From assembly GCA_032622095.1 (NCBI GenBank), contig CP136069.1, positions 43,998,194 through 44,062,193 on the forward strand: a DNA stretch of 64,000 bases, in the 5' to 3' direction. Both the position numbers and the translations under genes were made by a program. The stretch is from Siphonodentalium dalli (Eukaryota; Mollusca; Scaphopoda; Gadilida; Siphonodentaliidae). Below the pieces are notes generated by a model, which worked only from the letters and a program-made list of their open reading frames with translations, was not told the DNA's origin and ran no database searches. Shown in pieces: positions 22,044 through 33,150 of this stretch (positions are counted from its first letter, which is position 1; every line of letters starts with the position of its first letter).

Positions 22044-22700
22044 CTAGCAGATTAGCCCGCCAATGGCGGGATTGGTCCCATGGCTTTGGTCGATCCATTA
22101 ATTTTAGTTTTTCAAGGTAACCCTGTACGTCGCTGCCACCGCTAATGCCCGAAATATCGCCCAAGGTCATTTGCGGGTACCCGTGTCAAGGTCATGTTGG
22201 GTGGACAAAATTACCTGACAAAAATATTTCCCGTCCCGAGTTGACCATACATAACAAATTTCACATCGATGTCATCGCTGACTACCGAGATATCGCCCAA
22301 GGTCATTTGTGGGTACCCGTTTCAAGGTCAAGGTCACCTTGGGCAGACAAACTGACCCGACGAAAATCTCCCCCGTCCATTGGAACCCCTAAGTACGAAA
22401 TTTCGTCTCGATATCCCCAGTTTCCGAAACATTCAAATGCAGTATATTTTCACTAAAGTAGATAAACGCTCTTTTATAGCGACGCCTCATATACAAACGC
22501 TCATTAATTATCACACAATTAACCCATTCAATCCCCATTACGGTGGCAGTTGAAGGGTGAAGGAGTGGTCGCATGGGCTCGCGAATGGTCCGAGTGTACT
22601 GCCTGTGGTTTTTTACCCTTACACTGCAAGTTTGGGTTCAATCGGCCCAGCAGTTCTCTATAGCGGAAATATATATATAAGTCTCAAAATATATAGTAGA
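22044..22700 (-). mobile_element. Non-autonomous Helitron, intact ends, 657 bp
   Basis: On the minus strand the element starts TCTACTATATATTTTGAG after host A and ends with a perfect hairpin (CCCGCCATTGGCGGG), an 8-bp spacer and CTAG before host T. A|TC...CTAG|T is the Helitron rule. The body contains two GATATCGCCCAAGGTCATTT repeats. It encodes no Rep/helicase. Confidence 0.88.
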
Positions 22701-22855
22701 TATACCCACACATTTTACCCAGATTGTATGATTCAGAAGGATTTAAGTTGTCATCTCCATCTGCAATTTGGATTTCGAGAGTACTTTAAAGATGAGACAG
22801 CACAAATTATTGATTAAGAAGACGGAAAATAATCTTTTATCCATTATGCATGTGA

Positions 22856-23025
22856 TTTATACACACAATGTGTTTGTATCGATTCATGTATCGCTACGAG
22901 GCTAGTTTTCATGGTCATATAGCGACTAAGTGACCTTGGTCATTGCCGAGTCACTATGTGGCCACGAAAACTAGCCGAGTCGTGATACATGAATTTGTTA
23001 CAAACACAATGTGTGTATAAGTCAT
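22856..23025. repeat. Long foldback, unclassified
   Basis: Arms of about 57 bp: ATTTATACACACAATGTGTT...GAGGCTAGTTTTC against GAAAACTAGCCGAGTCGTGA...CAATGTGTGTATAAG, with a ~40-bp loop that is itself partly symmetrical (CACTTAGTCGC-like sequence). No second copy seen here. Confidence 0.8.
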
Positions 23026-23279
23026 TTATCTACCATTCTTGTGACAGAATCCACTAAGCAAATTACATTTTAGGAGTTTTTTAAATGCCAAATTGTTGGA
23101 TATGTGTTCGATGATTAGCTTTCTTGAGTAAATTCTCCCAACCTGCAAATCTATCAGTGTCACACGAATAGCTCGATTTGCTAAATTCTCCCAACCTGCA
23201 AGTTCATGCGAATACCTGATGGAAATTAATATAATTTTATATAATATATACTCAACAAATATGTATTAGTTTCCTGTTC

Positions 23280-23387
23280 CCTGAGAGCTTTCCGATGAAT
23301 GGCAACAAGCCATATTTCCGACTAAATCCTGAAAAATTACCCATAATTCTGCTGTGGTTAAGGAGTCGATTATTTAGAGCATTACTG
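23280..23387. mobile_element. TA-pal MITE, right half
   Basis: Centre (CTGAGAGCTTTCCGATGAAT) to CATTACTG then TA; left half missing, breakpoint exactly near the palindrome centre as at 3592 and 43722. Confidence 0.85.
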
Positions 23388-23625
23388 TACTTTATGATAT
23401 GTTTAACCATAAAATCCACAATGGGTGGCAATAAAATAATGTTAAAACATAGAAACTGTTTGCTTAATATAATAGTGCTCAAGAATATACGTTGGAATGC
23501 TATTTTGATGGTTCATGCGATTGATGTGACGTCAATTCATTCATGATTTTGAACCAGTTAATGACGTCATGCGCTCCTTGTATCATATGGTAGATAAAAG
23601 TGTCTGATGACACATGGAATTTAGG

Positions 23626-25129
23626 GTATCTGGAGAAGTCGGCCCAAAACAAAGTCGGGCCCCGGAGAAGTCGGCCCCAAGAGAAGTTGGCCCAGGTAAA
23701 TTAAAGATTGCTCAAGAGAAGTCGGCCCCATTATTTTTTTACTGCTTGTTAATGCCTGTGGCATAAAAAGATGTTTATATAGTTTATGGCCGCGGTGTAT
23801 ACATCACGCATATGTGACCAACATTTCGCCACATGGTGTCAATCAGACCTGTTAAGTTTTGAAAATGTCAATCCGGGAGATTTTTGTGGGAGGTATGCCC
23901 AAATATGTTCATGTTCCAAAAATATTTTTTATGATGAAGATTGCATAATTTTTATGAGTTTCTATTTTATAAATATATATACCTAAATAAAATGGCAATG
24001 AATGTCCTGTTGGTAATTGTAATAGAGCTGCTCTGTGTGGGAGATACCACCATTTATTAAAAAGAAAGAAGCAGATCACACTTCGTAAAAATACTCAGAA
24101 TTCCACCGGAAACAGCCGGATATACGCGAAACCGAAAGTACATCGTAATAAACGACAAAATGGACTCGTCCTACGGTTTAACCCACAAAAGAAATGCACA
24201 CATTCCACCATTTATTAACAAATTTTAAGAAGCAGAAACTTTGTTTAAAGTTAGTCAAAACGAATCCGAGTTACACAGGTTACAACCGGACATGTATGCG
24301 TGAAACCGAAAGTACAAAATGACCCGTCTTAAAAGTTTTACCCGCAAAATAAAAGACACATTCCGTTCTCAATGCATACCACTATCAGTGAACTTAAATC
24401 ATAAAGTATCCATTACTTATGTTCATCAATGAGGCCTCACAATACAGCTGCACACTTGTGATTAAACGTATTGTTTTATTTCGTTTACTAAAACAACACC
24501 CTCCATACGTGTGGCTTCACCAGAGTGTGAAAATCAATTAATATCAGTCACAGTTCACCACAAATTGAGTCTTCAATCAAAAGTTACCGACGATACATTC
24601 TGTGAATGTTAATGTGTGGGTATTTACGGTACCGGAAATAAGGAAGTCACTGTCATTTGGGGAATTCCCGCAATTGCACGAATTTAAAAAATAAAAAAAA
24701 CTTCGTTTTGGGATTTTCAATGTGGGGTTTTGACGAATCCGTGAGAAATTGGGGGTTATCCGTGTTTGCGGAATTGCCGTGGAAATCCGTGAGTCTCACG
24801 GACAATCCGTGGAACTTAACAGCTCTGGTGTCAATAGGGATTATCACCTTCTGTTGGTTGAAAATGAATTTCAACTGACTGATGATGAATGTCGACTGGC
24901 TGATGACCACTATCTAGTGCATGACACCTATTATAGTATATGATATAGAAACACGTATGTATAGCGATTATAAGATTTCATAATTGGTGGCAACTGCATT
25001 TTAACATTAACGATGAGACGATTGATGGCTATACATAGAAATAATGCTAAATGTTTATAGCTGGGCCGACTTCTCCTTGGCCAACTTCTCCAGGACTGAC
25101 TTCGTTTTGGGCCGACTTCTCCTCTATTC
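23626..25129. mobile_element. 1.5-kb element with iterated GAGAAGTCGGCCC ends
   Basis: The left end carries four versions of GAGAAGTCGGCCC in about 110 bp; the right end has the complements (GGGCCGACTTCTCC, GGCCAACTTCTCC). A 10-bp direct repeat GGAATTTAGG flanks it (23616-23625, 25130-25139), like the 9-10 bp duplications of Mutator-type elements (inference). Inside, a ~130-bp direct repeat (CACCATTTATTAA, GAAACCGAAAGTAC) occurs at about 24050-24360. No long open frame. Confidence 0.7.
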
Positions 25130-25235
25130 GGAATTTAGGCACATGAAAAATTTTAACACGAAGATAGAAAATCAAATATACTGTAAATTATAATCTGTAA
25201 ATTTTATTTAAAGTCTGATGTAAATCATTATAGAA

Positions 25236-25356
25236 CACAATCTCTGATTATCTATTCAGAAATCTATTCCTTTTTCCAAATTACATATATATTACATATC
25301 TCTGATTATCTATTCACAAATCTATTCCTTTTTCCAAATTACATATATATTACATA
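25236..25356. repeat. Tandem repeat, about 57 bp x 2
   Basis: TCTCTGATTATCTATTCAGA and the following sequence to ATATATATTACATA occurs twice in a row with one or two changes. Confidence 0.85.
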
Positions 25357-25496
25357 AGATTTCATGGATCTTTGCATTTATATTAGTACCATTATGAGCA
25401 CACTTGTCATTCAGACTACTTTTTGTTCTGAAAATTTTTTTTTGGGGATAACGAATATATTTATAATTCTTGACAAGGTTGCGTGTCTTCTTTATT

Positions 25497-25730
25497 TTAA
25501 CCCTTTCATGATGAGAGCAGCACTGGTGCAACATTAAAGACCCTGTACCAGTGCATTCTCTTATATATGTGAGTCTTCCATAGGGAGCCTCACATACATA
25601 AGAGAATGCACTGGTTTACATGGTCAAGATAAATATTGTTAGGCCAATGTTTTCTATTACATATGTAAGAGAATACATTGGCACAGGGTTTTCATGAAAT
25701 TTCAGGAAGCTCCACTGATGGAAGGGTTAA
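25497..25730. mobile_element. TTAA-2 MITE, copy 5
   Basis: TTAACCCTTTCATGATGAGAG at left, CACTGATGGAAGGGTTAA at right; the second hairpin has lost its inner GCGAGGCTCC part. Confidence 0.88.
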
Positions 25731-25780
25731 AATTTACTTTTGTTTACCATATTTTAGTTGTTGACAACCGTTCTTTTTTT

Positions 25781-25842
25781 CAATGTATAGATTTTGTGAT
25801 AAATGCACACCCGCCATGCCTGTTCTTGTTCTTACTTTCCAG
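25781..25842 (+). repeat. Duplicate of the e7 5' boundary
   Basis: CAATGTATAGATTTTGTGAT and on to GCCATGCC at 25781-25820 repeats the start of exon e7 (25846-25885) with a 65-bp period, including a pyrimidine tract. The TATAG acceptor-like site in the first copy would put TGA in frame, so 25843 is the exon start used here. Confidence 0.8.
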
Positions 25843-26007
25843 AAACAATGTATAGATTTTGTGATAAATGCGCGGCCGTCATGCCGGTTTATGCCAAAAG
25901 TCAAGGACTCACTCAAGTACAAGATCTGGAAGCTTGTTGTGTCATCGAAGTTTGAGTATATCGTCATGATATTAATCGCTCTCAACACAGTAGTGCTCAT
26001 GATGAAG
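25843..26007 (+). CDS. Cav2 exon e7: III-IV linker end and repeat IV S1
   Basis: Acceptor TTCTTACTTTCCAG, donor AAG|GTGAGT. 165 nt, phase 0/0. Encodes KQCIDFVINARPSCRFMPKV, a basic amphipathic pre-S1 stretch, then IVS1 with KLVVSSKFEYIVMILIALNT and VVLMMK. CIDF.I.A.P..R.MP and LNTVVLMMK are Cav2 signatures. The immediate upstream sequence is a partial duplicate of this exon's start (25781). The donor is strong, preceding the S2 exon cluster, and all S2 candidates join in phase 0. Confidence 0.96.
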
Positions 26008-26098
26008 GTGAGTAAGCAGCACCATTTTATCCTCACTTATAAATATATGTTGACACTGCCGTACAGATACTCTTGAGTGACCAGTAATAGTACAGGTT

Positions 26099-26560
26099 CA
26101 ATCCTGGAAATAATCCTGGAAAATGGTGTCTATCATTTGCAGAATGAGGTCCCCATAGAGTGAATGTAGTGATGCTATCATGCATGGTGGGCTAGCATCA
26201 CCAAATTCACCCTCTGGGACCCTCATTCTACTTAGGCCTCAACTGCTATGGGAGACCTTAAGGATCAGATTGAATTTCCCCAGTTGAAGTTGATGATGTT
26301 CACCCATTAGTCACCCCAATTATGCATTTTATCTTCTGTAAATTAGGGGATATACAAACTGAACAGAAGGGGAAAATAACTAAAAATAATGTTAATTTGA
26401 GACTATATATAAATACTTCCCAAAAGATGAGGCCCAATCAGAATAATGTCCCCAGTGGCTGAGTTTAGAGATGTTAGGCCACTATGCGAGATAGCATCAC
26501 TAAATTCACCCCTCTGGGGACCTCATTCTGCAAATGACAGACACTCCATTTTCAGGCTTG
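26099..26560. mobile_element. hp-hAT foldback MITE, copy 8
   Basis: Full long subtype: CAATCCTGG left end, two hairpins, unique middle, right end TTTTCAGGCTTG. Perfect 8-bp duplication TACAGGTT (26091-26098 and 26561-26568). Confidence 0.93.
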
Positions 26561-26786
26561 TACAGGTTAGAAAATAAAGTTTAGTCAATATCTACACTCC
26601 TACTTGCATTCGCACTGTGGAACTTAAATGGAGGACATGGGTTGAAATCGCATCATGTGATGTCGCATGCAGGGTCCAACTTGTTTTCATATTTTATGAA
26701 CACAATTTGCAACACGATACCAGAATGTCATTCAAAACTGGTTCTAATCTGCAATTTGAGTGTAAATATAAGAAATGGATGTTGAT

Positions 26787-27001
26787 TTAACCCTTTCAGT
26801 TCCAAGTCCGATTTTTGTATCAACCCATATTTCCTTGATCATTTTTCAAAGTTATTGATTATAATAATGTGATACATTGATGGAAAGATCTCTAAGATCT
26901 CTTTCCATCAATGTATCACATTATTATAATCAATAAATTTGAAAAATGATCAAGGAAATATGGGTTGATACAAAAATTGGACTTGGCACTGAAAGTGTTA
27001 A
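26787..27001. mobile_element. TTAA-3 MITE, copy 1
   Basis: TTAA-flanked, almost perfect ~210-bp palindrome: ends CCCTTTCAGTTCCAAGTCCG and complement; arms include TTTTTGTATCAACCCATATT and TTGATTATAATAATGTGATA; centre GATCTCTAAGATC. Confidence 0.93.
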
Positions 27002-27748
27002 TTGTGTTCCTTGTATAGTGGATGCAAGCGAGTTTGACATTTTTAGGATATTTTATTTAAATATACACATATTAATGCATAATACATTTGACACAAAAAA
27101 TATCAGACCAACTTGCATTCATACTCCTTGGAACGCAATAAAATCTACATCCATTTCTTAAATAGTACATGGTGCGATAATTATATAGAGCCGCCACTGT
27201 TTTAGGTTAGTTATTATCGCGTGGCAGAAGAATACAGAAGTGTATCCTTCCCCCATACGATCGAGTGGGTAATTTCTAACCCAAACTAACATGATTGTGG
27301 CTCTGTATATTATTAAATAAACATACGCAAAATTGATATTATTCAGAGTTTTCCCCGATTGTCATTTATTATGCAATTATTTAAAACCTGAAGTTATCAT
27401 TATGTCATCTTAAGCAACATAGTTATGTCATGCATCTCCAGAATTACCCTAGATTAATCAATGAATAATTATCAGGCAGACTTGAGCGATGGGTATGTGA
27501 TAAGAAAATGAAATATAATTGTTATTGTGTGTGCATAAAGCTAGTTATATCAGTATGAATAGCCAGAAATATGAAGTACCCAATAAACTTCATACAGACT
27601 GCAAATATCTCAATATCTAAGCTCCAATTGAAACATGTCGCAGCAATCGTCTATACCTTGGAGTTGAGCACATGATAAATGCATTGATTGATGAATAATA
27701 ATTACAGAATTTGATCATTGTTGGTAACAATTTTGTTTCATTCATCAG
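27002..27748. other. Intron before the first S2 exon
   Basis: No exon recognised. A weak foldback (AGAGCCGCCACTG / CATGATTGTGGCTCT-like) is at about 27195-27310. Confidence 0.4.
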
Positions 27749-27859
27749 TATGATGGTCAGTCAGAGGGGTACAGCAGAATCCTAATGTATATGAACATGA
27801 GTTTAACTTGCTGCTTCACGGTAGAGTGCACACTCAAACTCTTCGGGTTCGGGTTGAGG
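27749..27859 (+). CDS. Cav2 exon e8a: repeat IV S2, alternative version A
   Basis: Acceptor TTTCATTCATCAG, donor AGG|GTAAGA; 111 nt, 37 codons, phase 0/0. Encodes an S1-S2 loop YDGQSEGYSRILMY, then S2 MNMSLTCCFTVECTLKLFGF and GLR. It keeps FTVECTLK, the Phe/Glu/Lys pattern of the charge-transfer centre. Length and layout match the vertebrate Cav2 IVS2 segment. The versions at 29639 and 34175 occupy the same place in the protein; including two would duplicate S2, so one is expected per transcript. Sequence alone cannot show which is used where. Confidence 0.9.
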
Positions 27860-28782
27860 GTAAGAGAAGTTTTGAGATGCTGTTACCCTGAGTTGATTTC
27901 TTGTTGAAAACTAACAAAATCCTTTGTATGTTTTAATTATTTCCTCTTGCAGGCCTGTAAATTTGACCGTTCAGTTCGCCTGGAGGTTATCTAAAAAGAA
28001 AATGCCGCCAATGAAAAACAGGTCGTGCCAAAGTTTTATAAATGCAGGTCTCGCGATAACTAATTCTTACCTTAATTTTTGCTCAATCAAGTCCCAAAAT
28101 GAGACATTCAAATTTATTACGGTAGTTCAATGAGTTGCCCATCTGTAGTTAATAATACCAGTTGCAGTGATGATAACAGTTTGTGTAACTCTCCTGCTAA
28201 CCTTTGGTATGCGTTACCTAAGCACAAACCAGGCGAACGAAAAATAGGTTTCACATAATTTTGAACCTGCAGGCCTGCTCTTGGAAATTCTAACCAGAGT
28301 GTGTTGGGAGAGCGATTCTTACTAACCTTATTTTTCACTTCCAGGTTGTAATTTATTTACAAATTTCAGAGTACTTAAACTACACACAGATCAATTAGTG
28401 CAAAAAAACACGTTTCTAAAAGAATATATTAGAACAGTTATTTCTTTCAATTGTTGGGATATTCTGACAATAAAAGCTTCCCATTAATTAATTTGTTGGG
28501 ATGTTTAGCTAATAAGTTTAACAATCTGAATTTTATTTCACTGTTTAGCTCAACGTTCCTGCAAATGAATGAATTTAACAATCATCTAGTATTTTATTTT
28601 TAAAAGATCAAATATCCTATTAGCTCTTTATCAAAGATTCTGATAAACAGTAGTCAACCACAACTAAATTTGAATAAGATGTCAGACAAAAAAGCTGTTT
28701 AACTTCATATAACTCAGAATCAACATGTTTTCTTATGTAGTTATGTCCCTTGTTTCTCATATGATTTTATTCCATGCATCAG
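27860..28782. other. Intron between S2 exon A and the decayed S2 copy
   Basis: No exon identified. The minus-strand open frame at 28117-28338 has no recognisable family. Around 28550-28600 a GCAAATGAATGAATTTAAC patch loosely resembles TTAA-5 material also seen near 29455. Confidence 0.4.
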
Positions 28783-28863
28783 CATGGTGGTCAGCTAGAG
28801 CCGAATTGCCAGGTGCTAAAATACCTCAATATGAGCTTGATGATCCTATTCATTCATTTGTAA
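28783..28863 (+). pseudogene. Decayed Cav2 repeat IV S2 exon (copy B)
   Basis: After a good acceptor (TTTTATTCCATGCATCAG) the frame reads HGGQLEPNCQVLKYLNMSL and then diverges to a TAA stop at 28861-28863. The first 17 codons match the intact exon at 29639 closely (GQVLKYLNMS region nearly identical), but the FT.EC..LK half and the donor are gone. The upstream intron (TGTCCCTTGTTTCTCATATG) is shared with copy C, showing a duplication of about 855 bp spacing. Confidence 0.85.
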
Positions 28864-29008
28864 TGTTGAGGCCAATAAAAATAAACATCTGTGTTCTCAG
28901 GCAATTAAATATGGAAAACTGGATGAGGAGGGAGGCTTTTTTTCTTTTTTCAAAGAATTCAAGAAATTAATGGATGATTGTGGTAAAAATTGTACTATTT
29001 TCCAAGTA

Positions 29009-29209
29009 CAGTAATGCCCTAAGTAATCGACTCCTTAAACACAGTAGAATTATGGGTAACTTTTCAGGATTTAGTCGGAAATATGGCTTGTTGCCATTCA
29101 TCGGGAGAGCTTTCCGATGAATGGCAACAAGCCATATTTCCGACTAAATCCTGAAAAGTTACCCATAATTCTGCTGTGTTTAAGGAGTCGATTACTTAGG
29201 GAATTACTG
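29009..29209. mobile_element. TA-pal MITE, between S2 exon copies
   Basis: CAGTAATGCCCTAAG to GGAATTACTG, TA flanks, centre slightly shortened (CATCGGGAGAGC). It lies between the decayed and the third S2 exon. Confidence 0.92.
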
Positions 29210-29638
29210 TAGTGTATAAAATGTATCCTCCCATGCCTTTTAATCATTAAGTCTTCAACATAAACCTATCTAAATTTATAATTGTGAATAAAATGGAGAA
29301 TGAGTTTTGAACTCTGAAAATTCTGGATAAAACGGCAAATAATGTTTTTTAATAGGCCCTCTTTTCAGACATGAGGGGTTGCCTGAGAACACAGCATTTT
29401 TTTTTTATTTGGTCTTAGCTATGACATTTGACTATCTGAGGTTATTTATTGAAATTATTAGCTGAACAATGAATACAAATAAATAAATGGGAATCAAATA
29501 ACTAGAATCTGATAAAATTTATTTAAAATCTTAATAGAAATATCATAATCTTCACAACCTCATATAGCTCAGAATTAACAATTTTCTGATGTAGAGTTAT
29601 GTCCCTTGTTTCTCATATGATTTTATTCCATGCTTCAG

Positions 29639-29749
29639 CACGATGGTCAGCCAGAGCTCTATTGCCAGGTGCTAAAATACCTCAATATGAGTTTCACCAT
29701 CTCATTCACCATAGAATGTGTGCTCAAACTGATAGGGTTCGGATTTAGG
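29639..29749 (+). CDS. Cav2 exon e8c: repeat IV S2, alternative version C
   Basis: Acceptor TTTTATTCCATGCTTCAG, donor AGG|GTAAGG; 111 nt, phase 0/0, the same length as version A. Encodes HDGQPELYCQVLKYLN then MSFTISFTIECVLKLIGFGF and R. The FTIECVLK core is intact. GATGGTCAG and CAGAG at the exon start are shared with A at DNA level, so A, B and C are tandem duplicates. The frame is open from splice site to splice site, which argues for selection. Inferred to be mutually exclusive with A and D. Confidence 0.88.
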
Positions 29750-30526
29750 GTAAGGCAGGTTTTGGTAACAAGAGTTGGGTAGAGGAATATCTTAACCCTG
29801 GCTTCTAACAACACTGCTAGCTGGTCTCCGGTATATACATAGAAGGAAGCATTAGTTTCAGAATTTCATGTCTTAGTGGAATAATGTCTCTTTAAATTTT
29901 TTGAAATCTTTCAAAGTTAAAGTCACATGGCAGTTTGCGCTCCAAAATATACCTAAATATATTTGCTTTTTAAGTTTCCCGACATCGAAATAGGTCGATA
30001 AATACCGGAACACAATGTAAGGTTCCCATTCAAAAACAGAGCCATTTGTTTTCATCGGAATTCTGGAATCGGAATGTCCGGAAAAGGTATATTGGATAAT
30101 TTTAACATGAAACTATAAAATATAACTTTACATACTGCTTTCTCTTTATTTTAATCATCCAAATTAGTTAGTACCATAAACTTTTCAGAGCAACGACAGT
30201 TCTAGATTTTTTTCCTACGGTCTACAGTTCCCTGACCTAAAAAATTGAACCTGCTCAAATGAAACAATTTCAAAATTTATCGAAAAATTTAAGAAAAAAT
30301 ATAGAATAATTTATTCATAATTTTGAGGTTTGAACGAGTCATGTCCGTTTAACTTATATAGAGACTTTATTCCATAGAGATTGTGCATCATGCATCCAAG
30401 AACACTATACTATTAATTTCTGAATAATTCATCGAGTTGGTGGCTTAAAATCAAATCTAACCTTTAATTAGTAAAAAAAATTATCAACTGATTTATAGCA
30501 GATTTTTTCCAAGAAATCATGAAAGG
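29750..30526. other. Intron, nothing recognised
   Basis: No S2-like exon or repeat family was found between version C and the next TTAA-2 element. Confidence 0.4.
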
Positions 30527-30788
30527 TTAGCCCCTCCATGACTGGAGCTTCCTGAATTTTTTTGAAAACCCGTGCCAATGCATTCTCTTATATATGTGAG
30601 TCTCCCATAGGGAGCCTTGCATATATAAGATAATGCATTGGCCTAACAATATATACCTTTACCTTGTAAGCCAGTGCATTCTCTTATATATGCAAGACTC
30701 CCTATGGGAGACTCGCATATATAAGAGAATGCACTGGCACATGATATTTAATGCTGCACCAGCGCAGCTCCAGTCATGACTGGATTAA
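30527..30788. mobile_element. TTAA-2 MITE, copy 6 (reverse)
   Basis: Left flank TTAG, left end CCCCTCCATGACTGGAGCTT, two hairpins, right end CCAGTCATGACTGGATTAA. Confidence 0.86.
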
Positions 30789-30999
30789 TGGCCTTATGTT
30801 CTATATAAAATTGTATTTTGAGATACAAAACCAATATCGTTTTCCACAAAAGCTGTGGGTTGATAGCACAGTAATAGATGCACTGATTTTAGAGCTGCCA
30901 TCTCTGTTATATCCTACTCTGGTGTGACACTATATTCACGTTTAAATCGCTAGATTTTAAAATCATCCCTTCCATTCAATTGAGTCATGTACATGTTAT

Positions 31000-31176
31000 T
31001 TAACCCTTTCAGTGCCAAGACCGATTTTTGTATCAACCCATATTTCCTTGATCATTTTTCAAATTTATTGATTATAATAATTTGATACATTGATGGAAAG
31101 AGCTCTTAGAGCTCTTTCCATCAATGTAGGAAATATGGTTTGATACAAAAATCGTACTTGGCACTGAAAGGGTTAA
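31000..31176. mobile_element. TTAA-3 MITE, copy 2, asymmetric
   Basis: TTAA flanks and CCCTTTCAGTGCCAAGACCG left end. The right arm lacks the ATCACATTATTATAATCAAT part, so the palindrome is incomplete. Confidence 0.9.
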
Positions 31177-31546
31177 AATAGTGAATTTTATGAAATGTTC
31201 ATAGTAAATGATTTGCAGAAATTTTTGAATTAAGAAGGTGTTCAACTCAAGAACTTTACTTGGTTCCACTCAGGTGTGATATTGACATGCTCTGAAGACC
31301 ATTTGGGCGTGATATGTTAAAATACTCTGGCAGCCATTTGAGCATGATATGCTGATGCTCTATTTGGCATGACCTTTTGAAATATGCCTTTAGATTGAAG
31401 AACCATTTCAGTCTTGAATAATATTGAAAATGTAACATTACCTCAATCAAATACACATTTTACAACAAATGCATGGCACTGTTTTGCCTTGTTATATCAC
31501 TTTGGATATCGATCAATACAGACGTAAAATGAACAAGTTTTTGTTA
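31177..31546. other. Intron, nothing recognised
   Basis: No recognised feature. Confidence 0.4.
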
Positions 31547-31554
31547 TAAGATAT

Positions 31555-32005
31555 TAAGCCTGAGTATAAGATGCCTGTCATTTGCCGAATGAGGTCCCCA
31601 GATGGTGAATTTAGTGACATTCTCCCGCATAGCGGGCTAGCATTACTAAATTCACCCTCTGGGGACCTCATTCTTCTTAGGCCTCATTTTCTCTGGAAAG
31701 TTTATTTATTATCAAATATCTATAGAAACTTCTTCACATTGATTCTATTTCTTTTTAGTTTAGTTTCTCCATATCCCCAAATTGACATATTGCATAATCG
31801 ATGTTCCCAATGGGTGTATATCACAATTTTCACTATTTAGGAACTTCATTCTGCATCTGTGTCTCCCATAGCAGATGACGCCATGCAGAATGAAGTCCCC
31901 AGATGGTGAATTTGGTGATGCTAGCCCGCTATGCGGGATAGGTCACTAATTTCACCCTCTGGGGACCTCATTCTGCAAATGACAGGCGCACTAAACTCAG
32001 GCTTG
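31555..32005. mobile_element. hp-hAT foldback MITE, copy 9
   Basis: TAAGCCTGAGTATAAG left end, ACTAAACTCAGGCTTG right end, long subtype. Target duplication not clear; the right end touches a TA-pal copy at 32010. Confidence 0.85.
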
Positions 32006-32009
32006 TATA

Positions 32010-32201
32010 CAGTAATGCTCTAATTAATCGAAACTCCTTAACCACAGCAGAATTATGGGTAACATTTCAGGATTTAGTCGGAAATATGGCTTGTTGCCAT
32101 TCATCGGAAAGCTCTCGGGGAGAGCTAAATCCGACTAAATCCTGAAAAGTTACCCATAATTCTGCTGTGGTTAAGGAGGTCGATTAATTAGAGCATTACT
32201 G
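32010..32201. mobile_element. TA-pal MITE
   Basis: CAGTAATGCTCTAATT to GAGCATTACTG, TA flanks. The right arm lacks the TTCCGATGAATGGCAACAAG portion. Confidence 0.92.
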
Positions 32202-33150
32202 TACAAGGGGAATATTATGTCACACCAGAGTTTTACAAATCATCATCTTTTCCTTCTATTCTAGGATTTGATATGCATGAAACTTAGAATAAAAAACAAT
32301 AATAAAAACTAACTTGCTTCCTTCGTAGTTGATGGTAGTGGTTGATATCCTCGACCATATCCTGGTTGAGGCATGCACGTAGTTGAAAAATTCTATGATC
32401 ATTTTCTTCCAAAGAATATTGATGAAGCTTAGCATGACAATTGGTATGGGGGTCTCGCTTTACATTTCGCATTCCTTCTATGAGATTCTTCACATCGTGT
32501 AATCAAATAAAAGTGGTCCAATCAGGAACCTGCTTCTGTCATTTTCTGTTAATTGCCGTATGCATTATTTTAGCCAAAGTTTCTACGCTACCGAATTTCA
32601 TAAAAAAAAAAACATGAACCAGATTTTTGCTGTTGATATTGGCTGGCATTAGTCTTGCCAATACATGTACAAGTGATTTATTTGAAGTAGAATTGAGCAT
32701 TTCTGTGTGGCTCGAAGTCGATGCCAAACATCAGAATTATCAGCAGTCTGTACCCAGAGTTGTAATAAATGCTCAATTATATTTCGGATAAACATGCAGT
32801 GGGAAATTTCTATTTAAAAAAGTGTAGTTGTACATGTAGCTGTAACTTTATCATGTTTCCTTTTTCATTATAAGTTTATTTTTAATTCGGTGATGGTTGA
32901 ACTTATATATTTTATGGAGATAACCTGTGATGGGCGGTGCTACAAGGTCCTCTAAATATTAGATTGTATTGTCATTGTTAGAGAAACTGGTGTGGAATAT
33001 ATCAAAGTTAGATATCAGCTGTCGGCTTTAACCTTTAGATGAACACAGTGTAGTGTCTCTTTGCACAACTATTTGTTTTGTCTAGAGGTTATGTGTTCAA
33101 GATACAGAAGGATTATTACAGTACATCATCAACTGTGGAAGGAAGGTTGT
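32202..33150. other. Intron, nothing recognised
   Basis: The small minus-strand open frames at 32284-32493 and 32539-32727 have no recognisable domain and no channel-like sequence. Confidence 0.4.

Noticed and set aside
25783-25842. Extension of exon e7 upstream to include the open stretch beginning MYRFCDKC
   Set aside because: It is a partial duplicate of the exon start. A proper pyrimidine tract and AG lie at 25842, and splicing at 25790 would give an in-frame TGA.
28117-28338. Minus-strand frame as a reverse-transcriptase C-terminal fragment
   Set aside because: No RT motif or LINE tail could be recognised; composition is ordinary.
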